DNA of 64,000 nucleotides from Polyangiaceae bacterium (lineage in GTDB: Bacteria; Myxococcota_A; Polyangia; Polyangiales; Polyangiaceae). The notes under the pieces are model-generated. The model did no database searches, had not been told where the DNA came from, and saw only the letters and a program-made list of their open reading frames with translations. Made by a program: the position numbers and the translations under genes. The stretch is from contig JAHBVX010000002.1 in assembly GCA_019637295.1 (NCBI GenBank), positions 744,001 through 808,000 of the forward strand, given 5' to 3'. Shown here piece after piece: positions 44,744 through 52,571 of this stretch (the first letter of the stretch is position 1; every line of letters starts with the position of its first letter).

Positions 44744-45304
44744 TCACGGCCCGTCAGGGCGCCACGCGAGCACGTATTGCCGCTGCGCCTGCGTCTCCGG
44801 ACAGAGCTCGTCGCCTCGGGTCCTCTTCAGCGTGTCCAGCGCCTCCGCCCCCGAAAGCCCGCGGGCTCGCAGATGGCAGCCCGCGATCGTGCCGGTCCGA
44901 CCGAGCCCTCCCATGCAGTGGATCACCACCGCGCCGCCATCGGCGAGCCGCGCGTCGATGTCCACGAGCAAGCGGCGAACGACCTCGGTTTCCGCGGCCG
45001 GCGGTACGCACCCGTCCCGGATCGGCAGCCGCAGCACCTCGATGCCCGCCGCGCGAGCGGCAGCGAACAGCTCCGGTATCCGAGCCAAGTCCAGCTCGTG
45101 GTCCTCGAGCAGCGAGACCAACGTGGTGACCCCGTCTGCGCGCAGCGTAGCCAGATCCGTCCGCAAGTCGCGCTGCCACCGGTACTTGCCGTAGCGCGAC
45201 GCGGTCTGCTTGCCGGGCGCGAACGTCATCCCCAGCCTGCCGGGCCCCGGCAGAGCGAACCAGTCGACGCGCAGCGGGTGGGACTCACTGGTGCGTGGGG
45301 TCAT
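44744..45304 (-). CDS. Dual-specificity / tyrosine phosphatase (CDKN3-like)
   Basis: A 186-residue cysteine phosphatase. The P-loop VIHCMGGLGRTGTIAG carries the HC(x)5R signature (Cys130, Arg136). The general-acid loop is LPIRDGCVPP with Asp97. Upstream TTLVSLLEDHEL is typical of the CDKN3/atypical DSP group found in bacteria. It would dephosphorylate phosphoproteins or inositol phosphates; substrate unknown. A Ser/Thr kinase gene lies 1.1 kb away but is itself broken. ATG at 45304 chosen; the frame is open to 45556 without coding character. This appears to be one of the few intact genes in the island. Confidence 0.85.
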   Translation of the reverse strand: MTPRTSESHPLRVDWFALPGPGRLGMTFAPGKQTASRYGKYRWQRDLRTDLATLRADGVTTLVSLLEDHELDLARIPELFAAARAAGIEVLRLPIRDGCVPPAAETEVVRRLLVDIDARLADGGAVVIHCMGGLGRTGTIAGCHLRARGLSGAEALDTLKRTRGDELCPETQAQRQYVLAWRPDGP

Positions 45305-45350
45305 GTCCGTCTCCACTTGGAACCGTTCGCAGGCACGTCCTCGCCGATGA

Positions 45351-45600
45351 GTCGAACGTACCACGAGAACGACCGGCCGCCCGCGCAGCGGCAAGCAGAG
45401 CCGCGACGGCGCCCAACGGCTGCTCGCCATCGTCGCGACCTGTCGCGGGCAGGGTTTCCCCGTCCGAGTGTACCTTTGCGGGGCCTTCGAGCGCCTCGGA
45501 ACCCACCGCGACCTCTTCGCGTTGCCGCTCGAAGCCATGACCCCCGCGGCCTTCAAGAAGACGCTGCAGCCGCCGGCGAGTGTTGCGCCGGGTCTACCCG
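45351..45600 (+). pseudogene. Possible IS66-type transposase C-terminal fragment
   Basis: In one + frame: GKQSRDGAQRLLAIVATCRGQGFPVRVYL...LPLEAMTPAAFKKTLQ. The pattern of a helix followed by G-x-P-x-x-Y-L and a final L/M-TP-A-A-x-K resembles the C-terminus of IS66 transposases. There is no start, and the catalytic core and IS ends are missing. Assignment is tentative. Confidence 0.35.
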
Positions 45601-46098
45601 CGCTTGCCCGGTGTTCTCGAGGTCCGCTCGACGGAGGATGTTGCCCATTCTGAACAGGTGGCCGACTTCCTCGACCGCGAGTGCAAGATTGACGCTCTCT
45701 TGCGTCTGGACGGGCGCATCACGACGGTCTGCTCGCGGGTCCATCGTGTTCCTCCCGACGGGCGTCCGTACAACACGTTCACGCTTGGACTCGGGACTGG
45801 TCCGGATTCGAACGCGCAGTACCCGGCGCTACGTCGTGCACTAGACGGCTACGGTTCTCTCCGGCCCTATTACGTGATCGAGGCGTATGTGAGTGAGGCC
45901 TGCGATCAGCTCCTCTCGGTCGGCGTCATACCCGCCGAGGCCTTGATCAAGTTCGTGAGCGAACGATTGTTCCTCAAGGACGGCCGCTGGGATACCTACG
46001 ACACGGATCTTTGGATCGATGCGAGCCAGAGCGTCTGCTCGGTGGCGTGGAAGCACCTAACGGGGCACCAGCTTCGTACCTGGTTCACCGGTGGGTAG
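45580..46098 (+). CDS. Hypothetical protein, possibly 5'-truncated
   Basis: A 172-residue frame (GTG 45580) of clear coding character and lower G+C than its surroundings: VADFLDRECKIDALLRLDGRITTVCSRVHR, YNTFTLGLGTGPDSNAQYPALRRALDGYG, LRPYYVIEAYVSEACDQLLSVGVIPAEALIKFVSERLFLKDGRWDTYDTDLWIDASQSVCSVAW. No family recognised; the DGR...TYDTDLW pattern is reminiscent of phage- or nuclease-related proteins but this is only impression. The N-terminus abuts the IS66-like fragment, so the true start may have been lost. Likely horizontally acquired. Confidence 0.45.
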   Translation: MLRRVYPRLPGVLEVRSTEDVAHSEQVADFLDRECKIDALLRLDGRITTVCSRVHRVPPDGRPYNTFTLGLGTGPDSNAQYPALRRALDGYGSLRPYYVIEAYVSEACDQLLSVGVIPAEALIKFVSERLFLKDGRWDTYDTDLWIDASQSVCSVAWKHLTGHQLRTWFTGG

Positions 46099-46126
46099 TT
46101 TGCCCCACGGGCCGCGGATCACTGGA

Positions 46127-46358
46127 TCACTCCGTTGCCCAGTCCAGTCGCTCCTTCAAGTCATTCAAGAACGAGAACGGGATCGTCTTCTCATGTTGTA
46201 GCCGCCCCACGATGATCCCCGGGGCGATGCCCTGCTGCCCCGCGAACCGTTTCACCGAAGCCGCCGAGAAGTCTCGCGCACGCTCGAACTGAGTCCACGT
46301 CGCCGCCGGGATGAGGAGGTCCGATGCGAAGCGGTTGGCCTCGTGCTCGAGATCGCAG
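46127..46358 (-). pseudogene. C-terminal fragment of a HigA/ImmA-IrrE-type antitoxin
   Basis: LEHEANRFASDLLIPAATWTQF ... VKRFAGQQGIAPGIIVGRLQHEKTIPFSFLNDLKERLDW is the C-terminal half of the XRE-ImmA/IrrE fusion antitoxins. The N-terminal HTH and the HExxH helix are missing; the fragment is joined directly to the decayed end of the kinase gene. Confidence 0.7.
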
Positions 46359-46418
46359 CGCCTCCAGCTCCGCCACGCGCGAGAGCCCTGCCTCCGCCAG
46401 CGCGCGCGCGCTGCGCCC

Positions 46419-47477
46419 CTAGATGAAGCGCAGGACTTCCTGCCGAAACGCGCCCGCGTCCGCTGGACGACCTTCGGGGTCGCGCGCGGTCGCGCGGTTG
46501 CATAGGTCCGCCAGCGGCGCCGGCACATCCGCGGAGTAGCCCACTCGATCGGAGACCGCGGCCGCCAGCAGCACGCTCTGGAGATCCGTCCCGTGGTGGC
46601 GCGCGCGACCCGTGAGGACCTGATGCAGCGTCGCACCGAGCAGGTAGACGTCCGTGCGCGGCGAGAGCTCGGATCCGATCACCATCTCGGGTGCCATGTA
46701 CGCCGGCGTGCCGACGATACCCGCGACGTCGGCGTCCTCGCCCTCGTCCATGCGCCGCGCGATGCCCCAGTCCACCAGGTACACCTCGCCGAACGCGCCC
46801 ACCATCACGTTCTCGGGTTTGATGTCCAAGTACAACACCCCGCGGCTGTGCGCGAACTGCACCGTCTCGCACACACGCAGCAAGATCTCCAGGTTGGACA
46901 AGAGCGGTTCGTCGTCGCCGCGGGTGCTCCACAGCGCATGGCTCGGATCGCCGAGCAGATCGCACCACGGCGCGCCGTCCACGCGCTTCATCACCAGCAC
47001 CGGCCAGCCGCGCTCGTCCAGCCCGAGCGCGTGCACCGGGATCACGCCGGGGTGCTCGAGGGCGCCGGTGGTTCGCGCTTCGCGGACCAGGGCCACCGCC
47101 ACCCGCGACGTCGCCCCGCGCTTGAGCCCCTTGACCGCCACCTCGCGATCCAGCGAGCGCTGCCGCGCCAGGTGCACCCGACCCATGCCGCCTTCCCCCA
47201 GCGTGCGCACCAGCGTCAGATCCGGCTGCGACGCCTCGGCGGCCGCCTCGAGCGCACCGCCCTCCGCCGGGCCGAGGGAGATGCGCGGCAACGGTTCGTC
47301 GAGCGACGCCTGCGCTCCGTCGCTGGCCGGGCCGGGCTCGGTGGGCGCCGAGCCTCGCTGCCAGTCCGTCAGGCCCATGGTGAGCGGGCGGAGGGTCGCG
47401 TCCGCGCGACGCTCCGTTCGCGCGAGGCCCAGCGCGGTGATGCGCTCGCGCACCCTCGGCTCGACTTCGGTGCCCAA
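46419..47477 (-). CDS. Ser/Thr protein kinase, C-terminally truncated by TAG
   Basis: A 352-residue Hanks-type kinase with no transmembrane segment. Residues 1-85 are a disordered N-terminus. The kinase domain has GEGGMGRV (94-101), Lys116 in VAVK, catalytic YLDIKPEN (Asp218, Lys220; HRD replaced by YLD), DWG at 236-238, and GTPAYMAPE. It ends FRQEVLRFI followed by TAG. Directly after that stop the same frame continues GRSARALAEAGLSRVAELEAL, which looks like the start of the usual C-terminal helical region of such kinases, before the junction with the HigA-like fragment. The catalytic domain is complete, so the product may still be active, but its regulatory region is lost. Confidence 0.8.
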   Translation of the reverse strand: MGTEVEPRVRERITALGLARTERRADATLRPLTMGLTDWQRGSAPTEPGPASDGAQASLDEPLPRISLGPAEGGALEAAAEASQPDLTLVRTLGEGGMGRVHLARQRSLDREVAVKGLKRGATSRVAVALVREARTTGALEHPGVIPVHALGLDERGWPVLVMKRVDGAPWCDLLGDPSHALWSTRGDDEPLLSNLEILLRVCETVQFAHSRGVLYLDIKPENVMVGAFGEVYLVDWGIARRMDEGEDADVAGIVGTPAYMAPEMVIGSELSPRTDVYLLGATLHQVLTGRARHHGTDLQSVLLAAAVSDRVGYSADVPAPLADLCNRATARDPEGRPADAGAFRQEVLRFI

Positions 47478-48004
47478 GCGCCAAGCTTACCCTGGCGCCG
47501 GTCCGTCGCGCGACCGCGGAACTGCGAACCGCCATTCCCGCACCATGAGCCCAAGACCAGATCACGGTGCGCGACGTCCCCGAGGCAGCGGTTCCGATTC
47601 TGGCATCCTCGCTGCAGAAGTCCGAGGGGCCGAAGCACGCTGCGACTTGTGTGAGCGCTAGGCCATCGTGACGCTCTTGGTCCAGCGTTTCGATGGGGCC
47701 GGCCAGGCCCGAGTGTGCGGCGCATGCGTGCTCGGGATGGGCCCACTTGCTCGCCGAGACGGCTGCGAAACTGAAGGAGTGGTACGAGCTGCCCTCGCAG
47801 CACAGGAGTGGCACCGAGCTGCAACTGAGCGGGCTCGTCCCCCTAGCCGCGGTCGCGCTGCGGAGTGTCGCGACGGTGTTGGACGGCTCCGATGACGTCG
47901 AGGTGGAATCATGACCGCCGCGCCGAAACTCGACGCCGAACCCAAGCCCAAGCCCGGGCGCTGGACGTCGCCGAGGCCGGCAGAATCAGCGCCAGGTCTG
48001 ATCT
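47478..48004 (+). pseudogene. Decayed region with a zinc-finger-like fragment
   Basis: No intact gene. One + frame gives RCDLCER, a TAG at 47659, then AIVTLLVQRFDGAGQARVCGAC in the same frame: two CxxC pairs, as in a small zinc ribbon, interrupted by the stop. The next stretch HLLAETAAKLKEWYELPSQHRSG...VALRSVATVLDG (about 47745-47910) is in another frame, ending at 47914. Its TGA overlaps an ATG (47911) of a 36-residue frame of no apparent function. Confidence 0.35.
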
Positions 48005-48045
48005 TGTCTGGACAATTTTAGAGTTACATCGAAAACTGTCCAGGT
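48005..48045 (+). promoter_or_regulatory. Long inverted repeat before the DUF4143 ATPase gene
   Basis: CTGGACAATTTT (48008-48019) and AAAACTGTCCAG (48032-48043) form a 12-bp inverted repeat with one mismatch and a 12-base loop, ending 2 bases before the ATG at 48046. A weak promoter can be drawn (TGGACA 48009-48014, AAAACT 48032-48037). The motif just upstream, GCCAGGTCTGA (47991-48001), also occurs at 38137. Confidence 0.55.
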
Positions 48046-49296
48046 ATGATGGATCGGCGGATCGCCGCGCCGCTGAGCGCGGACGTGGCGAAGAAGATGG
48101 TGCTGCTCTCCGGCCCGCGACAGTGTGGAAAGACGACCGTGGTGCGTGCCCTCACCGCCAAGCGCCGCGGCCTGCCAGAAGTTTAAACTTCCTGATGCTG
48201 TCTTAGTACCGTGGTGCGTGCCCTCACCGCCAAGCGCCGCGGCGAGTACTTCAGTTGGGATGATCCCACCGATCGTCGTCGGATCCAGAAGCTGGAGCTC
48301 GACTTCGGCGCACCGCTCTGGGCCTTCGACGAGCTTCACAAGTATCGCCGGTGGCGCGGCTTCCTGAAGGGGCTCTACGACGCGCACCACCGCCAGCACC
48401 AGATCTTGGTCACGGGCAGTGCTCGGTTGGAGCTGTACGGTCATGGTGGTGACTCGCTGCAAGGCAGGTACTTCGGGCATCACCTGCATCCGTTCACTGC
48501 CGGCGAGCTGGCCCGCCGAAAGCTGGTCCCCCTCGACCAGTTGCCCGAGCTCCCCCGCACGCCGGTCCCGACAGACGTGCTCGAAGCGTTGCTGGCGCTC
48601 GGCGGATTTCCGGAACCCTTCTTGGGGGGCAGCGAAAGGGATGCGGCCCGCTGGCGGCTCGCGTACGCCGCGCGCCTGGTTCGGGAGGACGTCCGTGATT
48701 TGGAGCGGACTCGCGAGCTCGAGCGGATCGAGCTACTCTACGATCGGCTCGGCAGCGTCGCCGGCAGCGTGCTCTCGATCAACAGTCTGCGCGAAGACCT
48801 GGAAGTCGCGTTCGAGACGGTCCGAAGCTGGATTGGCATTCTCGAGCGGCTCGACGCCGTATTCCGGATCGCGCCGTACGGACCGCCGCGCGTCAAGGCC
48901 GTCAAGAAGGAGCAGAAGCTGTACTTCTGGGACTGGTGCCGCGCTGAGTCCCCGGGCGCGCGCTTCGAGAACCTGATCGCGTCGCACCTCCTGCGCTTGG
49001 TTCACTGGGCGGCTGACGTCGAAGGTGAGCGCCTCGAGCTCCGCTACTTCCGCACCCGCATGGGTCACGAGGTCGACTTCCTCCTCTTGCGCCGCGGAGA
49101 GCCTTGGATCGCCGTCGAGGCGAAGCTTTCCGAACAACCGCTCGACTCGGGCCTTCGCTATCTCCTGGAGCGGGTAGCTGTGCCTTTCGCCTTCCAGGTG
49201 CATCTGCACGCTGGCCGCGAACGCCAGCTCGCGAACGTTGGAAGCTCCCGATTGCGTATGATCTCCGCGGCCCGTCTTCTGGCCAGTCTGCCATGA
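48046..49296 (+). pseudogene. AAA ATPase of the DUF4143 family, split by a 72-bp insertion
   Basis: The reconstructed protein of about 392 residues has Walker A GPRQCGKTT (23-31), WAFDELHKYRRWRGFLKGLYD (Walker B region), VTGSARLELYGHGGDSLQGRYF, FTAGELARR and the DUF4143 C-terminus (YFRTRMGHEVDFLLLRRGEPWIAVEAKLS). Positions 48172-48243 hold 72 extra bases: a 36-bp spacer plus a second copy of the preceding 36 bases. The insertion keeps the frame but brings a TAA at 48184. Translation could restart at GTG 48211 but would lack Walker A. Such ATPases often accompany toxin-antitoxin and mobile loci; function unknown. Confidence 0.8.
48136..48243 (+). repeat. 36-bp direct repeat flanking a 36-bp insert
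   Basis: 48136-48171 and 48208-48243 are identical (ACCGTGGTGCGTGCC... to GCGCCGCGGC). Between them 48172-48207 is unrelated, AT-richer DNA with a perfect 12-bp palindrome AAGTTTAAACTT (48179-48190). The layout looks like an insertion with long target duplication, or a slipped duplication with filler. Confidence 0.9.
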
Positions 49297-49450
49297 GGGC
49301 CCCGCTCGAAGGGTGCGAGGGAGCCGAGCGAGGTGCCGGGGAACCACTCGCGTCCCCAGGCCCCCGCGAACGGAGCGCATGAATGCCGCCCGATGACCGA
49401 CGCGATGAACTGGACTCGACGCTGCCCACTCGCACGAGGCATTCCAACCC

Positions 49451-50125
49451 TCACAACCGAAACGCCTCCTCGACCTCTTCGTCGGTCAGCTCGTGAGCCG
49501 CCTTTCGAGGAGGCACCTGTTGGGGCGTCCCAACGTCGTCTTGGAGGCGAGCCTCCGCGCTCAGTGTCCGCCCGAGCGCCTGCAGAAACCCGGCGTCTTC
49601 GGGGCGCAGGTCGATGCGCGCGTCGCGGCGGGCGAGCACGGCGCGGTGTGTGGTGACCTCGAGCGTCCAGTCGTTGGGCATGGCGTAGATGGCGCCGGCC
49701 AGCGCACCCGCGTGCTGGCGTCCGTCGACGATGCGAAGCTCGGCGACGAGCAGCACCTCGGCACCGACGGCGCGGGCGGGCACGGCTTGGCGCCGGACGA
49801 TGACGCCGCGATCCGCCGGGTCGACCAGCAGGCCGCAGTGCGTGCCTCGCTCGACACGCAGCCGGCTGGGGGTGAGGCCAGGCCGGGCCGCCTGCCAGAC
49901 CCGGCATGCGGCGGCCAAGGCCAGGATCTCCGCTGCGGACAGCTCGACGCGCGAGCGCTGCCCCCGGGCGCCCCGTCGGAGCACGACGCGCTTGCCGGTG
50001 ACCTCCGCGATCAGCGCGTCCGGCTCGCAGGGGACATCCCCACAGTAGACGGCGCCCACGTCGACCCCGTCGCGGCAGAGCCGCGCGATGACGTACACGG
50101 TTCCCTCGTCGATTCGCTCCTTCAC
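49451..50125 (-). CDS. Hypothetical protein, unknown family
   Basis: A 224-residue soluble protein with good coding character: KERIDEGTVYVIARLCRDGVDVGAVYCGD, AEVTGKRVVLRRGARGQRSRVELSAAEILALAAACRVWQ, LTPSRLRVERGTHCGLLVD, YAMPNDWTLEVTTHRAVLARRDARIDLRPEDAGFLQALGRTL, and an acidic C-terminus ELTDEEVEEAF. The GTG at 50125 follows an AGGGAG ribosome site by about 8 bases; the frame extends to 50203. No domain recognised. The 154 bases between it and the ATPase pseudogene contain nothing clear. Function unknown. Confidence 0.55.
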   Translation of the reverse strand: MKERIDEGTVYVIARLCRDGVDVGAVYCGDVPCEPDALIAEVTGKRVVLRRGARGQRSRVELSAAEILALAAACRVWQAARPGLTPSRLRVERGTHCGLLVDPADRGVIVRRQAVPARAVGAEVLLVAELRIVDGRQHAGALAGAIYAMPNDWTLEVTTHRAVLARRDARIDLRPEDAGFLQALGRTLSAEARLQDDVGTPQQVPPRKAAHELTDEEVEEAFRL

Positions 50126-50523
50126 GGCGTCACTCCCTTCTCTCTCCTTGGCTCGGCGGACAGCAGGGCACGGGGCTGGGCCCCGTGCGGGTTCATGGTT
50201 CATCGGCTGCGGCGCTGGCCGCGGGGCGTTGCCACCTTGCCTTGGCAGGTTGGCCGGGTTTCGCAGGGCCTGATCCCTCTACCCGTCGTGATGAGCTGAA
50301 GTGTCAGCGTACGCCTCGGCGTCCAGTCACGCAAGCCGGGGTAGGACAGACAAGGACCGCGTGGCGACTTGGAGGCATCGCAGGTCACGGAGGAGCGAGC
50401 GCCGATGACCAATTTCGCGCGGTCTCGTGACATACAATGTCAGAGCCGGCTTTGACCTTCGCTCCCGCAGTCCGTAGTGTCGAGTCGTGGGACTGGGGCT
50501 AGCGTGTCGCTTCGCCGACCCCG
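50126..50523. other. 398 bp without a recognisable gene
   Basis: Short frames on both strands show no domain and poor coding character. The first ~30 bases hold the ribosome site of the gene to the left. The stretch 50400-50460 is relatively AT-rich (CGTGACATACAATGTCAG) and contains a TGACAT-AC-AATGTCA imperfect palindrome of unknown role. Confidence 0.4.
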
Positions 50524-50700
50524 TCAAAGGTCCTCCGGCCTCAACCCGGTTTGCTTCGCGATCTTCGCCAGCATGCGCGGACCGATCTCGTCTGAGCCGT
50601 GCCAAGCCCAGATGTGGTTGGCCCAACCCGCCCGATCCGATACGCAGCAACGCCGCCAAGACCTTCCGCGCCTTCGTCGACGCTCACGCCGGCAACTACG
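50524..50700 (-). pseudogene. hicA: Broken hicA toxin gene
   Basis: Minus strand, after hicB: one frame gives KARKVLAALLRIG (HicA alpha1) and another gives HIWAWHGSDEIGPRMLAKIAKQTGLRPEDL followed by TGA, the HicA C-terminus. The segment between, including the beta-strand with the catalytic SH(x)I/GSH histidine, is missing and the frame is lost. HicA would be an mRNA interferase; this copy cannot be functional. Confidence 0.7.
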
Positions 50701-50905
50701 CTGCTCGAACCAGTGAGAAGCTCAACTCGTTCGGGATGCTCTCCCCGCTCTCGACGCGGTCAGCGAGCACACGCAGAGCGAGAGCTCGGGCAGCCGCTAC
50801 TGCATCCGACTCCGTGGCCCCGTAGGCGTGCACGCCGGACAGCTCCGGCACCGACGCCATCCAGCGCCCGTCCGCCTCGACGTCCGTCTCGATCGTGAGC
50901 TGCAT
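50696..50905 (-). CDS. hicB: HicB-family antitoxin
   Basis: A 69-residue HicB domain: QLTIETDVEADGRWMASVPELSGVHAYGATESDAVAAARALALRVLADRVESGE, the partial RNase H-like fold of HicB antitoxins. It lacks a separate DNA-binding domain, as in short HicB. The order hicB-hicA fits a known subgroup. Its toxin partner is broken, so this is an orphan antitoxin. A promoter with flanking 9-bp inverted repeats lies directly upstream. A fragment of this gene (VSGESIPN region) is duplicated at 51978-52009. Confidence 0.85.
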   Translation of the reverse strand: MQLTIETDVEADGRWMASVPELSGVHAYGATESDAVAAARALALRVLADRVESGESIPNELSFSLVRAA

Positions 50906-50942
50906 AGTGACAAGCGTAGCTCCAACCGCGAAGGCTTGTCAC
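50906..50942 (-). promoter_or_regulatory. hicB promoter with 9-bp inverted repeats, leaderless geometry
   Basis: Minus strand: -35 GTGACA (50942-50937), 18-base spacer, -10 TACGCT (50918-50913), then 7 bases to the ATG at 50905. GTGACAAGC (50907-50915) and GCTTGTCAC (50934-50942) on the + strand are perfect inverted 9-mers that bracket the promoter, a likely operator. Confidence 0.65.
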
Positions 50943-51071
50943 AAAGTGCACCGAAAAGCCCAAGAGCCGTGCGCAAGCGCGGGGTGAGTACCGAGAGGCC
51001 GGGCAGGGTGCGGTGTGGAAGGCGACGGACGTGCTCGATCGGCATAGACCCGCGACTCACCGCCTGCCCGG

Positions 51072-52049
51072 TCACATCGCCGCGACGCCCACCGCCGTGT
51101 CCATCGTGCTCTCGCCGAAGACCAGCCGGCGCGCGAGGTGTTCGCGCTGGATGGTTGCGGGTGCGGTCAGGGCGGCGACGAGCTCGGGGACGATCACGGG
51201 GCGGAGCGCGACCCAAGCGCGGGCGCTACCGCCGACGGGCTCTCGGATTTCGATCAGCGCCTCCCTCGCGTCGGTGCTTGGGGTTGGATACAGGATGGCA
51301 GCGGTCGCGCCGCGGGGTTGACTGAGGGCGTAGACCGAGAGCTGGTAGAGCATGTCCCGCGGCAGCTCGCGGTGCCAGAGATCGCGGTACTTCGCGTCAA
51401 GCAACGCGCGCAGCTGTCCGCGCCGAGCGATCGCGAAGTCGGGGCGAGGTCGGGGCGCCCGCCGGGACCGGGGATTGGCCGAGGGCACGTAGCGCAGCAT
51501 CTCGGTCAAGCCGTGCTCTTCGTGCACGTCGTATCCCGTGAGGCTCTCCTGAAGGAAGCGAGCCATCAACGCCTGGAAGAAACGATTCATGTCGAACAGG
51601 AAGCCAGAGAGCTGGACGGCATGGTCGCCCTCCAACGAGGGCGCGTGGCTCTCGAAGAGCAGCTTGATGAGCTTGATGGCGGGACGATACGCTGCGACCA
51701 GGCGAGTGAGCTGGCGCTCCACTACGGGAAAGACCGCGGCGTTCAGCGGCGCGGGCGCGGCGCTGAGCTTCAACGCACCTTCGAGCCGCGCTGCGGCAAC
51801 CTTCAGCGCCGGATCCTCCGCGACGGCTCGGGCGAGCGTCATCCCAGCGACGAGGACGCCGGTCAGCAGGTGATCGGCCGAGCGATCGTGGTGCACGCAG
51901 GGCAACGTCGCGCTGGCCGTCCGGTTTGCCACCGCGAGCTTGCCCATCTCGATGCGACCGCGCGGGAGCTGGGCGACGTTCGGGATGCTCTCCCCGCTGA
52001 CGACGCGGACAAAGACGGGCCACCGGCAGCTCCGCGCTCGCCGCCGCAC
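51072..52049 (-). pseudogene. mcrC: McrC-like restriction endonuclease subunit, N-terminally truncated
   Basis: From RGRIE (residue 31) onward this is the C-terminal part of McrC, the nuclease partner of the McrB GTPase in 5-methylcytosine-dependent restriction. Evidence: LPRGRIEMGKLAV, an LLTGVLVAGM segment in place of NRxL, FLFDMNRFFQALMARFLQ, and the PD-(D/E)xK core PRPDFAIARR...RALLDAKYRDLW with Asp204, Asp218 and Lys220, then MLYQLSVYALSQPRGATAAILYP. The ~100-residue N-terminal half is missing; the first 30 residues are encoded by a hicB-derived duplicate. No mcrB is present. The nuclease core looks intact but the gene is probably nonfunctional. 51072 to hicB (166 bp) has no gene. Confidence 0.75.
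51978..52009. repeat. 32-bp partial copy of the hicB 3' region
   Basis: GTTCGGGATGCTCTCCCCGCT at 51980-52000 repeats hicB at 50733-50753, in the same orientation, with the following GACGCG also shared. It marks the junction where the mcrC fragment was joined. Confidence 0.75.
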
Positions 52050-52135
52050 GCCAGTTCGCTCTCAGCGCGCGTCGCCCCGCGGCAGCGCGGGGGTTGGGTC
52101 GTCCCACGCTCGTGGTCGTCGTCGTTGGGCTCGCA
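52010..52135 (+). pseudogene. Second pilin-like fragment
   Basis: GACAAAGACGGGCCACCGG (52011-52029) and GGTTGGGTCGTCCCACGC with the following GTCGTCGTCGTTGGG (about 52093-52127) match the pilin-like remnant at 40091-40147. The intervening sequence differs. It encodes RGGWVVPR but no full protein. Confidence 0.5.
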
Positions 52136-52175
52136 CCGGCGTCGCCGTGCCCCGGCCCAAGCCGGCACACAGTGC

Positions 52176-52571
52176 TCAGCGCACGACCTCCACCCTCCGC
52201 CTCGCACCGGGCGCGCGCGCCAGCCTCGCATCGCAGGTGAGGAGCGTCGCGTCGAGCGCCTCCGCGAGGGCGAGGTAGGCGGCGTCATAGGCGGTCAGGT
52301 TGGCGCGCAGTGCCCAGATCCGGTCGAGCAGCGGCTCGTGCGCGTGGCGCTCGAGGTCGAGGGAGCGGAGCTCGGCGAGCGCGTTCGACGCGGACGCCGC
52401 CTCGATCTCGCCTTCCCGCAGGTAGCGCCGCAGAACCTGGACGACCTCGAGATCGAGGAGGTGCGGGACGTGGAGGCCGACCGCAGGATCCTCGATCCGC
52501 GCAGCGACAGCGCGCCCGGGTACCGTGCCGAGGAGGAGCTCGACGATGGCCGAGGCATCCAGAACGATCAC
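52176..52571 (-). CDS. PIN-domain ribonuclease toxin (VapC family)
   Basis: A 131-residue PIN RNase: IVLDASAIVELLLG with the first catalytic Asp, PHLLDLEVVQVLRR with the conserved Glu, LTAYDAAYLALAEALDATLLTCDARLAR with the C-terminal acidic pair. It would cleave tRNA or other RNA when released. Its ATG overlaps the stop of the ribbon-helix-helix antitoxin gene (ATGA). All catalytic acids are present, so the module looks intact. Confidence 0.92.
   Translation of the reverse strand: MIVLDASAIVELLLGTVPGRAVAARIEDPAVGLHVPHLLDLEVVQVLRRYLREGEIEAASASNALAELRSLDLERHAHEPLLDRIWALRANLTAYDAAYLALAEALDATLLTCDARLARAPGARRRVEVVR

Noticed and set aside
48136-48243. Direct repeat pair considered as a CRISPR or att site
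   Set aside because: Only two repeats, both inside an ATPase coding sequence and one clearly a duplicate of the gene; no integrase or cas gene nearby.
51072-52049. Considered an active McrBC restriction system
   Set aside because: No mcrB is present and the N-terminal half of McrC is missing.
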